This document shows, piece after piece, positions 36,261-48,104 of a stretch of 64,000 nucleotides of DNA. The notes under the pieces are model-generated. The model saw only the letters and a list, made by a program, of their open reading frames with translations. It was not told where the DNA came from and did not search any database. The DNA comes from Sipunculus nudus (taxonomy: Eukaryota; Annelida; Sipuncula; Golfingiida; Sipunculidae), in the NCBI GenBank assembly GCA_026874595.1, contig CM049307.1, positions 20,003,079 through 20,067,078 of the forward strand. Direction: 5' to 3'. The position numbers and the translations under genes were made by a program. How positions within the stretch are numbered: the stretch's first letter is position 1; each line of letters starts with the position of its first letter.

Positions 36261-37380
36261 ATATCAGCATGGATGTCTGCAGCCAAATTGTGTATGTAGG
36301 TTGCGCTACCTACCAAAAAATCCAGAAAGCCGTCCAAGTTGTATACATATGCAAAATTTAAGGCAGATAAGTCAAACCACTATATTGTATATGAGTGATT
36401 TTTGCCCTTGGCAGACAAACAGATGGACGCTGTGCAAAAAAGGGTTGCAGGTGGCTCCACCAGTTAAGCGTATGATAAAGAGCTTTGTGAGAACTATACA
36501 CATGCAAAATTTTGGCCCAATTGGTCAAACAGTTCCCTAGATATGAGCTTGGATGTCTGCAGCGTAAACTTGATTGTAGGTGGCGCCACCTGTCATAAAA
36601 TCAGAAAAGCTATCCAGGATGTATAAGCATGCAGAATTTCAGGTGAATTAGTCAAACCACTGCAGAGATATGAGTGATTTTAACCCAAGGCAGACGAACA
36701 GCTGGACACTGTGCAAACATGGTTGCAGGTGGCGCCACCATTTTTTGTGTATGTTATAAAGCTCTCCAAGGGCTACATTTGTGCAAAAAAATTTTCCTGA
36801 TCAATCAAACGGTTCCTGAGATATGAGCTTGGATGTCTGCAGCGTAAACATGAATGTAGGTGGCGCCACCTGTCATAAAATCAGAAAAGCTATCCAGGAT
36901 GTATACGCATGCCAAATTTCAGGTGAATTAGTCAAGTCACTGCAGAGATATGAGTGATTTTAACCCAAGGCAGACGAACAGATGGACACTGTGCAAACAT
37001 GGTTGCAGGTGGCGCCACCATTTTTGGTGTATGTTATAAAGCTCTCCAAGGGCTACATTTGTGCAAAAGAATTTTCCTGATCGGTCAAACGGTTCCCGAG
37101 ATATGAGCTTGGATGTCTGCAGCGTCAACGTGAATGTAGGTGGCGCCACCTGTCATAAAATCAGAAAAGCTATCCAGGATGTTTGCGCATGCCGAATTTC
37201 AGGTGAATTAGTCAAGTCACTGCAGAGATATGAGTGATTTTAACCCAAGGCAGACGAACAGATGGACACTGTGCAAACATGGTTGCAGGTGGCGCCACCA
37301 TTTTTGGTGTATGTTATAAAGCTCTCCGAGGGCTACATTTGTGCAAAAAAATTTTCCTGATCGGTCAAACGGTTCCCGAG
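36261..37380. repeat. Four tandem 280-bp units
   Basis: Units start at 36261, 36541, 36821 and 37101, each exactly 280 bp. They open with ATATGAGCTTGGATGTCTGC (ATATCAGCAT in the first), and each contains GGTGGCGCCACC twice. The first unit is the most diverged; units 2-4 are nearly identical. Confidence 0.93.
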
Positions 37381-37550
37381 ATATGTGGGTTTATGTGTGG
37401 AAACAGACGCACAAACGGACGCAGAGCGCAGAGGAAAGGTCAGAGGTCGAATCAAAATCGGGGCGCAGCAGTTCACATGTGACCCGAACATAATCCCGGG
37501 TTTCGGAAAATTCCGCCCAGCGGTTACGGAGGAGTTCTCCGGACACCTAC

Positions 37551-37571
37551 GCGGCGGCGGCGGCGGCGGCG
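37551..37571. repeat. (GGC)n tract
   Basis: Seven GGC/CGG units within the right part of the 1.4-kb element. Confidence 0.9.
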
Positions 37572-37979
37572 ACCAGCTGAAAACATAGTATCCGCAAAAC
37601 TCTGTTTTGGCGGATACAATTAATGTAGTTAAAGAAATTGTCTCATCGCTCTGGAAACAGATACATGTTTGCCAAATAATGACGATGTCGCGGAGGTTCA
37701 GTGTATTTTCATTGTCAGGGATTGGGTATATTTCAAGTTCTTTTTTTCTAATGTTTCGTAAGCACAACCTTACTTGCAAGCATACTTGCCCATGGTGACT
37801 GTGATAAAATCATATATTGTCAAGAACAGTGTCTGAATGGGGGAAAAAAAAACACTTGCGAGTCAGCTTTTCATGACAATGCCATGAACATGTACAAAAT
37901 ATTTCTAAGTTTAATATTTCTTTTATATACATTTTAAACAGTAAAACTTGTCACCTTGTGAGCAACACCAATAGACTTG

Positions 37980-38230
37980 GCTGCCTTATTTCTGGCATGT
38001 ACATACAGGAATATTTATGGTAAATATGAAGAAAAACAAACAAGTGGTTTTCATATTAGGCAGTTCTGAAGTGTGATAATAGGTTTTAAATGGAAAATTG
38101 AGGTTTTTAAATTTTTCGAAGGAACAAAGGCACAGTGGCCCAGTTTTTGGGTTGGTAGGAGATGGACGATGGACTAAGACCATGGTCTATAGCTAAGCTC
38201 AGATGGTTTGAAGTCAGCTGAGCTAAAATT
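37980..38230. repeat. Third copy of the 683-bp repeat family
   Basis: Matches 8085-8450 over TTTCTGGCATGTACAT, GTGGTTTT-ATATTAGGCAGT and the tail GTCAGCTGAGCTAAAA. The (GGAC)n tract is reduced to GATGGACGATGGAC. Confidence 0.75.
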
Positions 38231-38876
38231 TTAGTGCAAACAGCAAATTTAAAATAATACTGGTTACATTAATATCACATATAAAAGTCCATACTTCTCA
38301 CTTTATCATATAATAGCAACTTTCATACTTGCACTTGTAATTTTAACTTAAATTCATATTATAATATTCCATAAATTATTAAATTTAAGAAACAGGCGAA
38401 AATGGCATTTGGTGATGATTCAACTGTAGTGACGAAAGAACCATTTCCTTACAGATATTCATACTTTCAAGTTTTATTATAAAAAAATATTCTAATTTGC
38501 TGTAGGTGAAGTGACGCCCGTATAATACTGCACTTTTCCATGGAGTCCAGTGTGTCCAGGTTCTGATGCTTACCCACTTGGACCAAAGCATTCCTCTTAT
38601 TATAAATCTGCCTGGTCTCTGTGAAAGGACACTTTGTGTCTCTAAGTAACTGAGGCTGTCGCAGCAGGCTGCTGTACAATAATGCTTCATTATGGTAATT
38701 TTAATCCAACTTAGTGCTCTTCTTGTGCAGTTTGACAGCTCTGCTTGTGCAGTTAAATACAACATTATTATGTATATTATTATTACACTGATAAGGCATT
38801 ATATTTAGCTGAATCAATCAATTTTGCCACATAAGCCTGCACGCATGCGTGCACGCGATTTAGGCACTCCTCGGTT

Positions 38877-38884
38877 CCCCTTAT
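38877..38884. repeat. Target duplication of the P-type element, left
   Basis: CCCCTTAT; the right counterpart CCCCTAAT at 46084-46091 matches 7 of 8. Confidence 0.75.
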
Positions 38885-38935
38885 CACAGGCACCTGTCGT
38901 ATAGATAGTGTCTTTACGGGTATGTAAACGGTTAA

Positions 38936-38945
38936 CAGGTATATA
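38936..38945 (+). promoter_or_regulatory. TATA box inside the left inverted repeat
   Basis: GGTATATAAGGC lies about 50 bp inside the element end and points inward, toward the transposase exon. The same word in the right arm (about 46018-46030) points inward on the minus strand. Confidence 0.5.
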
Positions 38946-39159
38946 AGGCATTGGACCCCCAGCCCTACTATACTAATAACAGAGAAAGGCACACCACTTT
39001 TCCAGGCGACCGCTGTGACCCGCCCACTTCACAAGCTGAATTTTTATGTTTACATAAGTAAAATGCACAACAAACACTGATTGTTACAAAGCAGAAGGAA
39101 GTTGCACCTCCTGAAACCAGCATTAGGTTCATAAAAGCTCACTGTTAAATGAATAATTA

Positions 39160-39648
39160 ATGCAGTGCCAACTTCCGCTTTGTCAATGTTGGTACCAGTG
39201 TATTGGATATAGCAGTGCCGGGCTGAATGGGGAAGCCTCTAGCAAAACTGCAAAATATCCAGGAACTGAATTATGTGCTCCGCTGCTAACCAAAAGTGCT
39301 GGAAACCTCAACAGAGTGCACGTTACCTGGTTACATACCTTAGACTCGGGAGTCTGCTGGACATTTATCATTCCTTATGTGTTCAAGACAAAAGAAAAAA
39401 TAGTTTTGATGATGGATTTTTCGCAAGTCATAAAAAGAGTAAGGAATAACATTGTGGCAAGTGGTTCAGGTGACCATGACTCACGGCTCCTTCAGTACAA
39501 GGAAAGGGAAATAACCTGGAAGCAATGGCAAGATGCGTACCTATGGGACAAACATGTCAACCCTGTAATACGTATTAACCAGCATCTCACTGATGAGCAT
39601 CTGTCTATGAATAACCAGCTGAAGATGAGAAAGCACCTGGCAGAGCAG
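39160..39648 (+). pseudogene. P-element-like transposase fragment
   Basis: The + frame carries PYVFKTKEKIVLMMDFSQVIKRVRNN, a degenerate form of the P/THAP9-type motif DxPHLxKxxRN with D kept and PH replaced by SQ. It continues with REITWKQWQDAYLWDKHVNP and LTDEHLSMNNQLKMRKHLAEQ, the familiar LTxxHI....KMRxxLAxxV stretch. It ends at a splice donor GTGAGG at 39649. The later catalytic parts and an N-terminal THAP finger were not found, so this is one exon of a decayed or incomplete gene. The protein would recognise the element's termini. Confidence 0.66.
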
Positions 39649-42469
39649 GTGAGGCACAATAGATGAAAGGAGAATGTGAATTAGTTTGATATATTACAGG
39701 CACCAGGTCACTTGGTTTGTGATATTATATCTGCATGCCCCTCTGGATTGCTACATGCACCATGTGACATACATGGATGATATATATATATATAGATTTA
39801 TACACACACAAACACTGTATGAGCATGAATGATATTGCCTTGTGATGGCTGTAACATGTACATCTGCAAACCAGTCATCCATCGGTACAAGTTCAATTAG
39901 GTCGTTTTCCTGATACCGACCATCCTGCAGTCCAGCCCACCTGTTATTGAACATATGTATATTCATTGGTGATACATGTATAGGGTGACACATGATATAT
40001 CTTAACACACCTTACTTTTTCCAGCTGCTGCACAGGTGGACTTTTCATGTTAGGGTGTGGGATGGCCCTGGTTAACATATTAGTATTACATAGACCCACA
40101 CCAAGTTCCAACTGACATGGTCATGTTCTGTTGAACACTGCAGAATATGTATTAACGCATACATATGATTGTTCAATGTTTGACGCAGTGCTTATTATTT
40201 TTTTCTGTTACAGATATTGCACATTTGTCATACCCTGTTGACCAACTGAGGCCAAATCGAGTAACAGTTTTACACCTCAATGTATGACTTACAAACTTAT
40301 ATGAGCAACCGTTGAGGGTTTCACAGCTGTTCAAACATGCCATTAGATATTCCAAGATACAGGTGAGTCATTTCATTAATCCTATATATTGGCCCCATTT
40401 AAAACCAATGTATACAAATCCACAATGGCTCAATCTTGTAATTGAACATAGGACCTATTCATATTTAGGGCCAATCTCTACAGCCAATCAAGGGTTAATA
40501 TTCAAAAACCAAAATTGGCTCCATCTGGGTTCTATATTGGGCCGTTATTGCTGTTGACCAGTGGCCCATGTCAAACCAGTGAGCAAAACATAATCTGCCA
40601 AATCATGACTGAGAGTTGAGCACCTATATGAGACTTCTAGCAAGGGCAGCAAAAATGATGTATATCATAAATATTCATATGAATTACAAAATTATTAGAC
40701 CACCCTTAGAACTTCCCAAAAGTGGTCTTAATTCACAGGTGGTCTTACAGGTGAGGTCGGTGATAACTAAAAGAATGATTATGGTTTATTCATGGGTGGT
40801 CATTAATGGCAGGTGGTCTGTATTAGGAGGTGGTCTTTATGGCAGGTTCCACTTTATCATATTTTCTTCTAACTACCATGCTTAACAAACACTGCACATT
40901 CAGTTCATCTATTTTCCCTCTACAGAGTTCCATGTCTATATATGCTACTTCCCATGATGTACATACTGTGCAACAGTTCAAGATGACAGTGCCTGCATTG
41001 CACTGTACTACATAACCAAAACTAAACTGGAGTTCAGCCTCCACCTGCACATCATGACGGTAAGACAAATCAGAAGACATTATCATCTGAATGTGTTTTA
41101 AACATGAAATATACACATAACTTAATCATACAGACCTAATTTTTAGTTTGTGATTGACATTTAACAATTTTCTTTAAATAAGGGGTCTTATGAGGAGCAT
41201 AATGTAGGTCATGATATCTTTTCTCAATATACTTGAATATATCTAACTCAATACACATTTTTTAGCTGGTGCAAAATAAAAAAAAAGAACAGGAAATCAG
41301 AAATAACTTAAAGGATTCATATAGAAAATTAATAACTGGACAATGAAAGGAGTTCTGACTACCTTTATCATTCCAGCAATATATATAAATGGAAGTACGT
41401 AATATGTAATAACAGAAGTCACCTCCATCCTCTTATGATGTTTTTCAGGCCTTTGTATTTATTGAAACAATTTAGGAATGATGACAACCTACTGTCATTG
41501 AGCCATACCAGAATAATCCACACTAGGTGACAGACTTTTATTTTGTAAGGCTTACATATTGAGCTTTTCTTGACATTTAACAGATTTTTATATCTAAATC
41601 ATGATACAGGCATACAAAGTTAAAAATGACCTGATAATTAGACTCAACATTCATGCTAGGATATAGGCAAAAGGATTCATACTGAAATTCTTATGTAAAC
41701 CATGTCAACATATGCATGAAGCCATTTCTTACAAATAAAGTAACTTCATTTATTTTCAACACCTTCACACATTTAACTACTCAGTTTCTGTTGCTGTATC
41801 TTTTCTTAAACATTCATTTTCTGGTTATCCAGTATTTGCACTTCAGGAAAAATATGACCTTAACTAATGCTGGATACTTTATTTTTGGTTGCAAATGAGA
41901 CTTTTAACGTTTAGGTGCTCATGATATGTTTATCAACTACAGTTAATGGACATGACCCCTTGACCACTTAGGAATGTCACATGTAACAGCATCATATATT
42001 TCAATGATACCATTACGAATAAAGAATAATGATGATGTTTCCCCAATTTTACATTTAAACTGGAAGGAATAAGCATATATGACATCCTTTGTTGTTTTCC
42101 ATACATCGCAATTTTTTTTCTTTCTTGATTGTCTGTAAACACTGTAGGATCTGCTGCCAGAATATGTTATAATTATTTTGGTAACCCCCATATCTCATGT
42201 TATGCCTGTTTGTTAGCATACTTGACCACAATAATTACATAAATTTTTTTTTCAGTCAGGATGGATGCTTCTTACAAAAACAACATCATGTTCAACCAAA
42301 ACACCAAAATTACATGTTTTAAAACATGGATGCTTATTCCTTCCTGCTTTTTTGTTAACATGGTTGGCACTTACATGTCACTAAGACCTTTAACCTTGTC
42401 CAATGTCATTTTGAGTGATTGTATGTTTTTTTACAGCATGGATACCAAAAAAACAACATGGTTGATTAC

Positions 42470-42611
42470 CTGTGCACAGTACTGGCCTTCTGATCATGGA
42501 GGTTCAAGGCTGCCACCCCAGTGGTACACAACACAGCCACACTTTTCCCAGACCGCCTCAGATGTCCAGCCACATCTGTCATCCAGAGGGTCTTTCCGGT
42601 TCCACCTTGCC
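42470..42611 (-). pseudogene. PIF1-like helicase exon (Walker A)
   Basis: A 142-nt minus exon, bounded by an acceptor TTCAATAG and a donor GTAATC, encodes GQGGTGKTLWMTDVAGHL, SGKSVAVLCTTGVAAL and ASTVHR. The Walker A loop followed by a strand ending TGVAA(L/F) and a STIH-like STVH motif is the start of the ATPase core of PIF1/RecD-type helicases. Further helicase motifs (Walker B and beyond) were not found downstream on the minus strand, so the gene is partial. Confidence 0.6.
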
Positions 42612-43328
42612 CTATTGAACAATAGGTATTACCATGATTTTGCTTAAAGCACAACACAGACATATCATACAGTTCCCATTTTGTCCAAACAGGTAAACTT
42701 CTTGAATGCAAGAGGCACACGTAATAATTATTTATACATTTTGTTCTGTGTTACATGATAATTACACTCAGGATGACTGGAGACTGCCTGAGATGACAGA
42801 GTAATATATTATTATTGTAAATATTCATACAATATAGGGAATTTAAACTTCATTTGTGTGTCATGTTTTTATTTCAGGTGTCTGTGGCCTGTATGATAGG
42901 TTCTGTTGGATATACACATTATCCATACAGTGTCACATGGAAGGATTGTAGTTTGTAAATACAGGGCTATGCGAGTGTACTCTCAAAAACATTGTTTTAT
43001 AGTAGTTAGACAGCCGAACTTGTAGCCAATGGTGTAACCCAACAAATGCAAATTACAATATACTATTTCTATCTCCACCATGTTCTTACCGTACATGTGG
43101 CTTCATAACCAATGCCATGTTCAAAAATGCATGTATTATGGGAATATGGGTTACATACATGATATTGACAGTACACAACAGCATGATTATAACCACTGGT
43201 ATACTATCACTGTGTCAGCACATTTTGAAATTTAATATTGTTTCTACCACATTTCACAATACCTATTTTCATATGACACAAGGCATAGCAGTGAATATAT
43301 AAATTATTTTTTGCATCATTCAGGTTAC

Positions 43329-43551
43329 CTGTCACAACAATATAATGACCATGTATAACGACTCTATTTGCCTTCTCTTGCTCCACGGATAGTAGTGAAG
43401 ACATAGCCAATGTCTTTGTTTCACACAGAACACACCAGTTCTTTGCAGACACTGTGTGCAAGCATGAACTTTGTGAAGAGTCGTGATTGGTGTAAAGTTT
43501 CAGGGTCCACTTGATGTATCTGTCACATGGGCTAGAAACTGGCTCTGCCAT
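43329..43551 (-). CDS. Candidate first exon of the helicase-associated gene
   Basis: The minus frame opens MAEPVSSPCDRYIKWTLKLY and ends at a donor GTAACC after 74 codons plus one base. That phase fits the acceptor of the 42611 exon, and joining them would restore the glycine preceding QGGTGKT. I do not recognise the domain; it has a C..C pair (NWCVLCETKTLAM). Grouping with the helicase exon is inference. Confidence 0.4.
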
Positions 43552-45157
43552 CTTATTAGAAACATCTGACCAATACGAGCATATCAGTCACAGATAGGGG
43601 GAATGAGCATCAGAGACATTCCTACACTCGTAACTGTTAAGGTACATACACTCGCATATTTATATTTTTGTGTCATGTACCACAAATCTCTTTCTAGATT
43701 TCATTCATATGTTTTATACCTAATAAAAGGGTGCATGGTTACACGCTTTTATTTTTTCATATTCATGCCATTTCTGCACCATTGGTCATATGCAAGGTCA
43801 GAGTACACAGCAAAGATTTCTTGATTTATAATTACTGTGCATATTTTTATGATGTTGGCATTAAATATTTAGGTGTTTTTTTCACTTCAGGCATAAGAAT
43901 ATTAAATATCAGCTGGTCTTGAATTTCTTTTATAACTTTAATATATAACCATATGGATGAGACATTATGTAATGGTATGGGTGATACAAATCATATCATC
44001 TAACAAAGTATGTCTCACGTGAAACAATCTGACACGCGAGCTTAATTCATACCACATCTAACTGTCAGCATCCAGGTTTTAGTCATTACGCAAATTGGAC
44101 ATGTCGTTCACACAACGAGAAATAGTGTGTGGTGTATTGTAAAATTTTATTTTAATATTATCACCTTTTCTGTAGCAAGGATATCATTTCCAATCTAGTT
44201 TTCAAATTTTATACTCCAATCCACTTTATTTATGAACAAATTAATCAGCGGAGGAATACCCATTGAGCCCGGAACTTTTATCATCAGTGCACCTGAACCG
44301 CAAGTTGGCACTGCATGGATTATTCATTTGGACAGGATCTGACACATTTTGTCAACAAACCAGACGAGGAATTAATAACAGCGAGCTTGTATGAACCTAA
44401 TGTTTGTTTCAGCAGGTGCAACAATCCTTCTGCTTTTCAACGATGAGTGTTTCTTGTGCATTTTACTTATGTAAACATAAAAATTCAGCTGGTGAAGTGG
44501 GAGGGTCACAGCGGTCGCCTGGAAAAATGGTGTGCCTTTCTCTATCATGAGTATAGTAGGGCCAGGGGTCCCACGCCGGTACAAGTCTAGAATTCAGGCT
44601 GCTGTTCTGGACAATATAAGACACCACGGATACATGTGAAACGTAATAATATATCCAGTTTACTCCTTTGCAAGTTAATGGTATCCTATATCCTTCCCAT
44701 GTACCTCTTACCCTGTAAAAATGTGAAATTTATCCTTCCTTCATGCAATTTAACATGCTCGTATACGTCATAATTCCTCTCTCTAGCTTGTTAACACCAC
44801 TTGGCTTATGTGCACATGTCCTGCCTACGTCATTAACATCCGTTGTCTTGCGCCCTCCAGGCATTTGTACGCACACACATCATGGATATATTTGGTGTAT
44901 TTCAAGGGTCAGGGTTCACAAATAAAACAGTGACTCCACCTTGTCCAAGCAAAGTGCAAGACAGAGTACGGTTCAGTGGCAGGCAGTTAACAAACTGCTG
45001 AGAGTTAACAAACTGCTGAGGGTTAATTTTTTTAAGCTTTTGCGACGTCCAGGCGTGAAGCGCTCTGAAGACACATACGCTTGACAAAATTTAACCCTCA
45101 TTTTAACAACTTTGACCAATTCTGAAAAGTAGATTTAAATATCCCCACTCCACCTAC

Positions 45158-45701
45158 CCTGATTAAATTGGACTCAATATTTTTAGGCCCTGCCATATAT
45201 TGAGTCCGATGGCTATACAGTGAGAGTTTCTACAATATAAACCTCAGACTACACACCACCAAAGCCAGGTGTTTATTTCCCCGTGCCAGCGGTCACTCTT
45301 CAGAGCCGGGCCTGTTGAAACAAATTGTAATAACATTTTAGCTGTCAAATACCCAAGTCAGCGAGGCTATCAGTGAGGTCATCAACTGCGCCTGTTTCAC
45401 TGTTCTTCTCTGTCCCTATTTAACTCACTGACATGCCTCTGGTAAAAAGGTCAGTACATGTCAAAAAATTATGATCCAAGTTTAATTTTATTTGCTATTG
45501 ATACCATGACACACATACTTAAAATACTAATGTTAAAATGGTATAATCCTGTGTCTTGTTGTTTGGCAGTAAACAAGCAGTCAAAGAAGATGCAATGGAT
45601 CCGTTGCATCTTCCGTGGTTTATATAGTAGAAACTCTCACTGAGTGGCTATTGGACTCAATATATGGCAGGGCCTAAAAATATTGAGTCCGTTTAATCGG
45701 G
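45158..45701. mobile_element. Foldback MITE, 544 bp, with ~75-bp inverted repeats
   Basis: The arm 45158-45234 (starting CCTGATTAAATTGGACTC) pairs with 45627-45701 with few mismatches. CTAC flanks both ends (45154-45157, 45702-45705) as a possible 4-bp duplication. The arms include TTTTTAGGCCCTGCCATATA. It is nested inside the 1.42-kb insert. Confidence 0.82.
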
Positions 45702-45734
45702 CTACACTCGACCCCTCTCATCCAACTCGTCTTG

Positions 45735-45805
45735 CATGGTCGCAGGGGTACCGCATAGGACTTGTTATTCCAGGACTGCTGGTTCGAGACCTGGTGCAGA
45801 GCTTC
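45735..45805 (+). repeat. tRNA-like SINE head, degenerate
   Basis: TGGTCGCAGGG resembles an A box, and GGTTCGAGACC 50 bp later matches the pol III B box consensus GGTTCGANNCC. Stems of a true tRNA do not form well, so a tRNA-derived repeat is more likely. Confidence 0.4.
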
Positions 45806-48033
45806 ACAATTGCATGTTATGTGTACTAATAATTGCATTTCTCATTACAGGTTCGCCACTAGAAGGAGAGACAGATACATACGGCAGACATACGAACAAG
45901 GGACTAGAATTAGAAACCACAAACATACTTACATAGAAACCAGACGGCAGAAGTTTTATTCATTGACTCAAATTCAAAGGCCCAAACAGCAGCCTGAATT
46001 CTAGACTCGCTCCCCCAAGCCTTATATACCCGTTAACCCTCTATATACCCGTAAAGACACTATTAATACGACAGGTGCCTGTGCCCCTAATCAGGCCAGG
46101 GACGATGACAAACTGTACAGACTACAATATGAACAGTAAAACCAGTGTAAAACTTGCTCTAAAAGTAGTTCAACTCGTTTACCTAACAGAGTTCTTCAAA
46201 ACCAGCCTCATCGGTTTGTATTGACGTCATGGGAGGTACTTCACTTTGCTTCTTTTGAAGTTTTACAGATTTTACCGCCATCCTTAGCACCAGCTCCATG
46301 AGACCATTTGCTCGTGGTATATCGGGTTACTCCGAACATTTCCGACGAAATTTCCCGAGGACACACGAATGTAGAATTAACCTAAAACACGGAACGAAAC
46401 GCGGAATCAGGGTGCCCAACTAAAAGAACTGAACCAAATAGTTATTTAAAAATGGTTCATACATTTTATGAATGTAGATCAATTAAGTCAAGAATTATTT
46501 AGACCCTTCAGTAAATTTATGTAAAATCACAGAAGAAGAAGATAAAATGATTTTCTGCGAAACATGCCTTTATGAAAGATCGAGTTCATGTGCAGATCCG
46601 ATAAGATTAATCTAAAAATCTGGTAGTACCGATAGGGACAGTAATTTTCAGGCAATCGTGGTCAAGGTCAACCAGAACTCAGAACTAGAAACTTTATTAC
46701 ATAGTTTATACATAACTATAAATCGTGTAAATAAATATGAAAGAAATGTAAATATAAATGAGATCCTTAAAAAAATGGTATCTTATAAAATAGTTAAACA
46801 CTTTTGTGCGAGACAATACATTAAAATTGTATAAGAAATTGAACGATGAACAATACATAAAGGCTATATAGGTATACATTCAACTAAATAATTTGTGAAT
46901 TTTATCCATAATTTTTGTAACAAATTTAGCCAATTTACAGAGTTTCTTAAGGTTAGTGATTGACATGAGTTGCTCATATTTAATAATTTTGTAGGGTTAA
47001 TAGAGTACCATCCTGATAATAAATTATTTTCTCTACTCAAGAAACTTGTTACATTCAAATAAATAATGCAAGTCATCACCTATCACCTTAATTGCATAAT
47101 TTACATACTCTCTGGCTTCTTTCAAAATTATAAAATCGACCCTTATGAACTGGTTAACGTTATTTATGGTTACTCAGCTAGTGTGAATCTACACAATGCA
47201 TTTTAAAGGTTCTCATTTTCAATAATTAGTTCAATTTAAACATTCTGTTAGATATACATATATGACATTCACCTATTTTTTCTTTCTATTTGACTAGAAC
47301 ATTCTGGTACAATATTTTAAGCAGAAATTTTGAAACTCTTTCAATTTAAAATTTTTGTTTAAACCAGTATGAATCATCCGACATCCGACATTCATTAAGA
47401 TTTTTTTTTTCAGATTAATATCCTTGGAGAGATATTTATTCATTTTTTTGTCCATTTGATATATAAGATTATAGAATAATTTACTGAGTTGAACATCTTT
47501 CTTGGAAAGTAACTTAGCCAAACTTATACGAACCTATAAATCTTTGGACAATTCGGACTAGTGTATGATAGTATTCGGAGTTGTTCCACAACAAAGGAGA
47601 AAGCTGATGGTGAAAAAACAAGCAAATATATATAAAAAGAAACATCCACGACCTAATGCTTAATTTAATACCTGCTTGTTAAATAATAATGACCAAATAA
47701 GTGTATACCAACATTGTACAAACTTAATCTTATAAAATTATAAAGTTAAAAAAATTAAAAAGAAAAATGTTTTAAATAAATTTTAGACAGAGGCTTGGTT
47801 AAATTCGTCAAGCTTAATCCAATTGTTATGTTAATTAATTTATACATTTATTTGTTAAACATATTAAATTTACATGAATTAAGGTCATTTAGTTAGTCAT
47901 TCATTTTTAATTTATTTTTATGCTCTTGAAATACACAAACATGTTCAATCCATTATTGTGATTTTATATCCAAAATTGATATCTGTATCGTGAATATACG
48001 TGTACACCCTCTATAGGGCATCACTTTCACACG

Positions 48034-48038
<5 letters not shown>

Positions 48039-48101
<63 letters not shown>
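48039..48101. repeat. (AT)n microsatellite
   Basis: About 31 AT units. Confidence 0.95.

Positions 48102-48104
<3 letters not shown>

Larger units (their letters stand above)
36220..37619. mobile_element. Inverted-repeat element, 1.4 kb, with internal 280-bp tandem repeats
   Basis: The termini TTGTATCCGCC (36220-36230) and GGCGGATACAA (37609-37619) are inverted repeats, and similarity extends inward (TAAATCAGAG versus AAAACAGAGT after complementing). No open frame for a transposase is present, so it is non-autonomous. A clear target duplication was not found. Confidence 0.65.
44584..46007. mobile_element. 1.42-kb insert with AGTCTAGAATTC inverted ends, nested in the P-element arm
   Basis: AGTCTAGAATTCAGGCTGCT at 44584 is mirrored by its complement ending at 46007. 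Removing the insert brings the two pieces of the right inverted repeat back into order relative to the left arm. No target duplication is obvious. No transposase coding was seen. Confidence 0.7.
38885..46083 (+). mobile_element. P-type DNA transposon, 7.2 kb
   Basis: Termini CACAGGCACCTGTCGTAT and its complement at 46083 begin long inverted repeats. The left arm 38885 to about 39145 pairs with the right arm, which is now split into 46083-46008 and 44583 to about 44370 by a 1.4-kb insert. The flanks are an 8-bp near-perfect duplication, the length P elements make. A P-like transposase exon lies 275 bp inside the left end, and a PIF1-like helicase exon lies on the minus strand. Confidence 0.82.

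Noticed and set aside
42470-42611. Helitron Rep/helicase origin for the PIF1-like exon
   Set aside because: No Rep endonuclease motif or Helitron 3' hairpin with CTRR end was seen nearby; the exon lies between P-type termini.
44370-44490. THAP-finger-like start (CAFYLCKHK) in the P-element inverted repeat
   Set aside because: It occurs in both arms and reads outward toward the element ends, the wrong direction for the transposase, and the full THAP pattern is missing.
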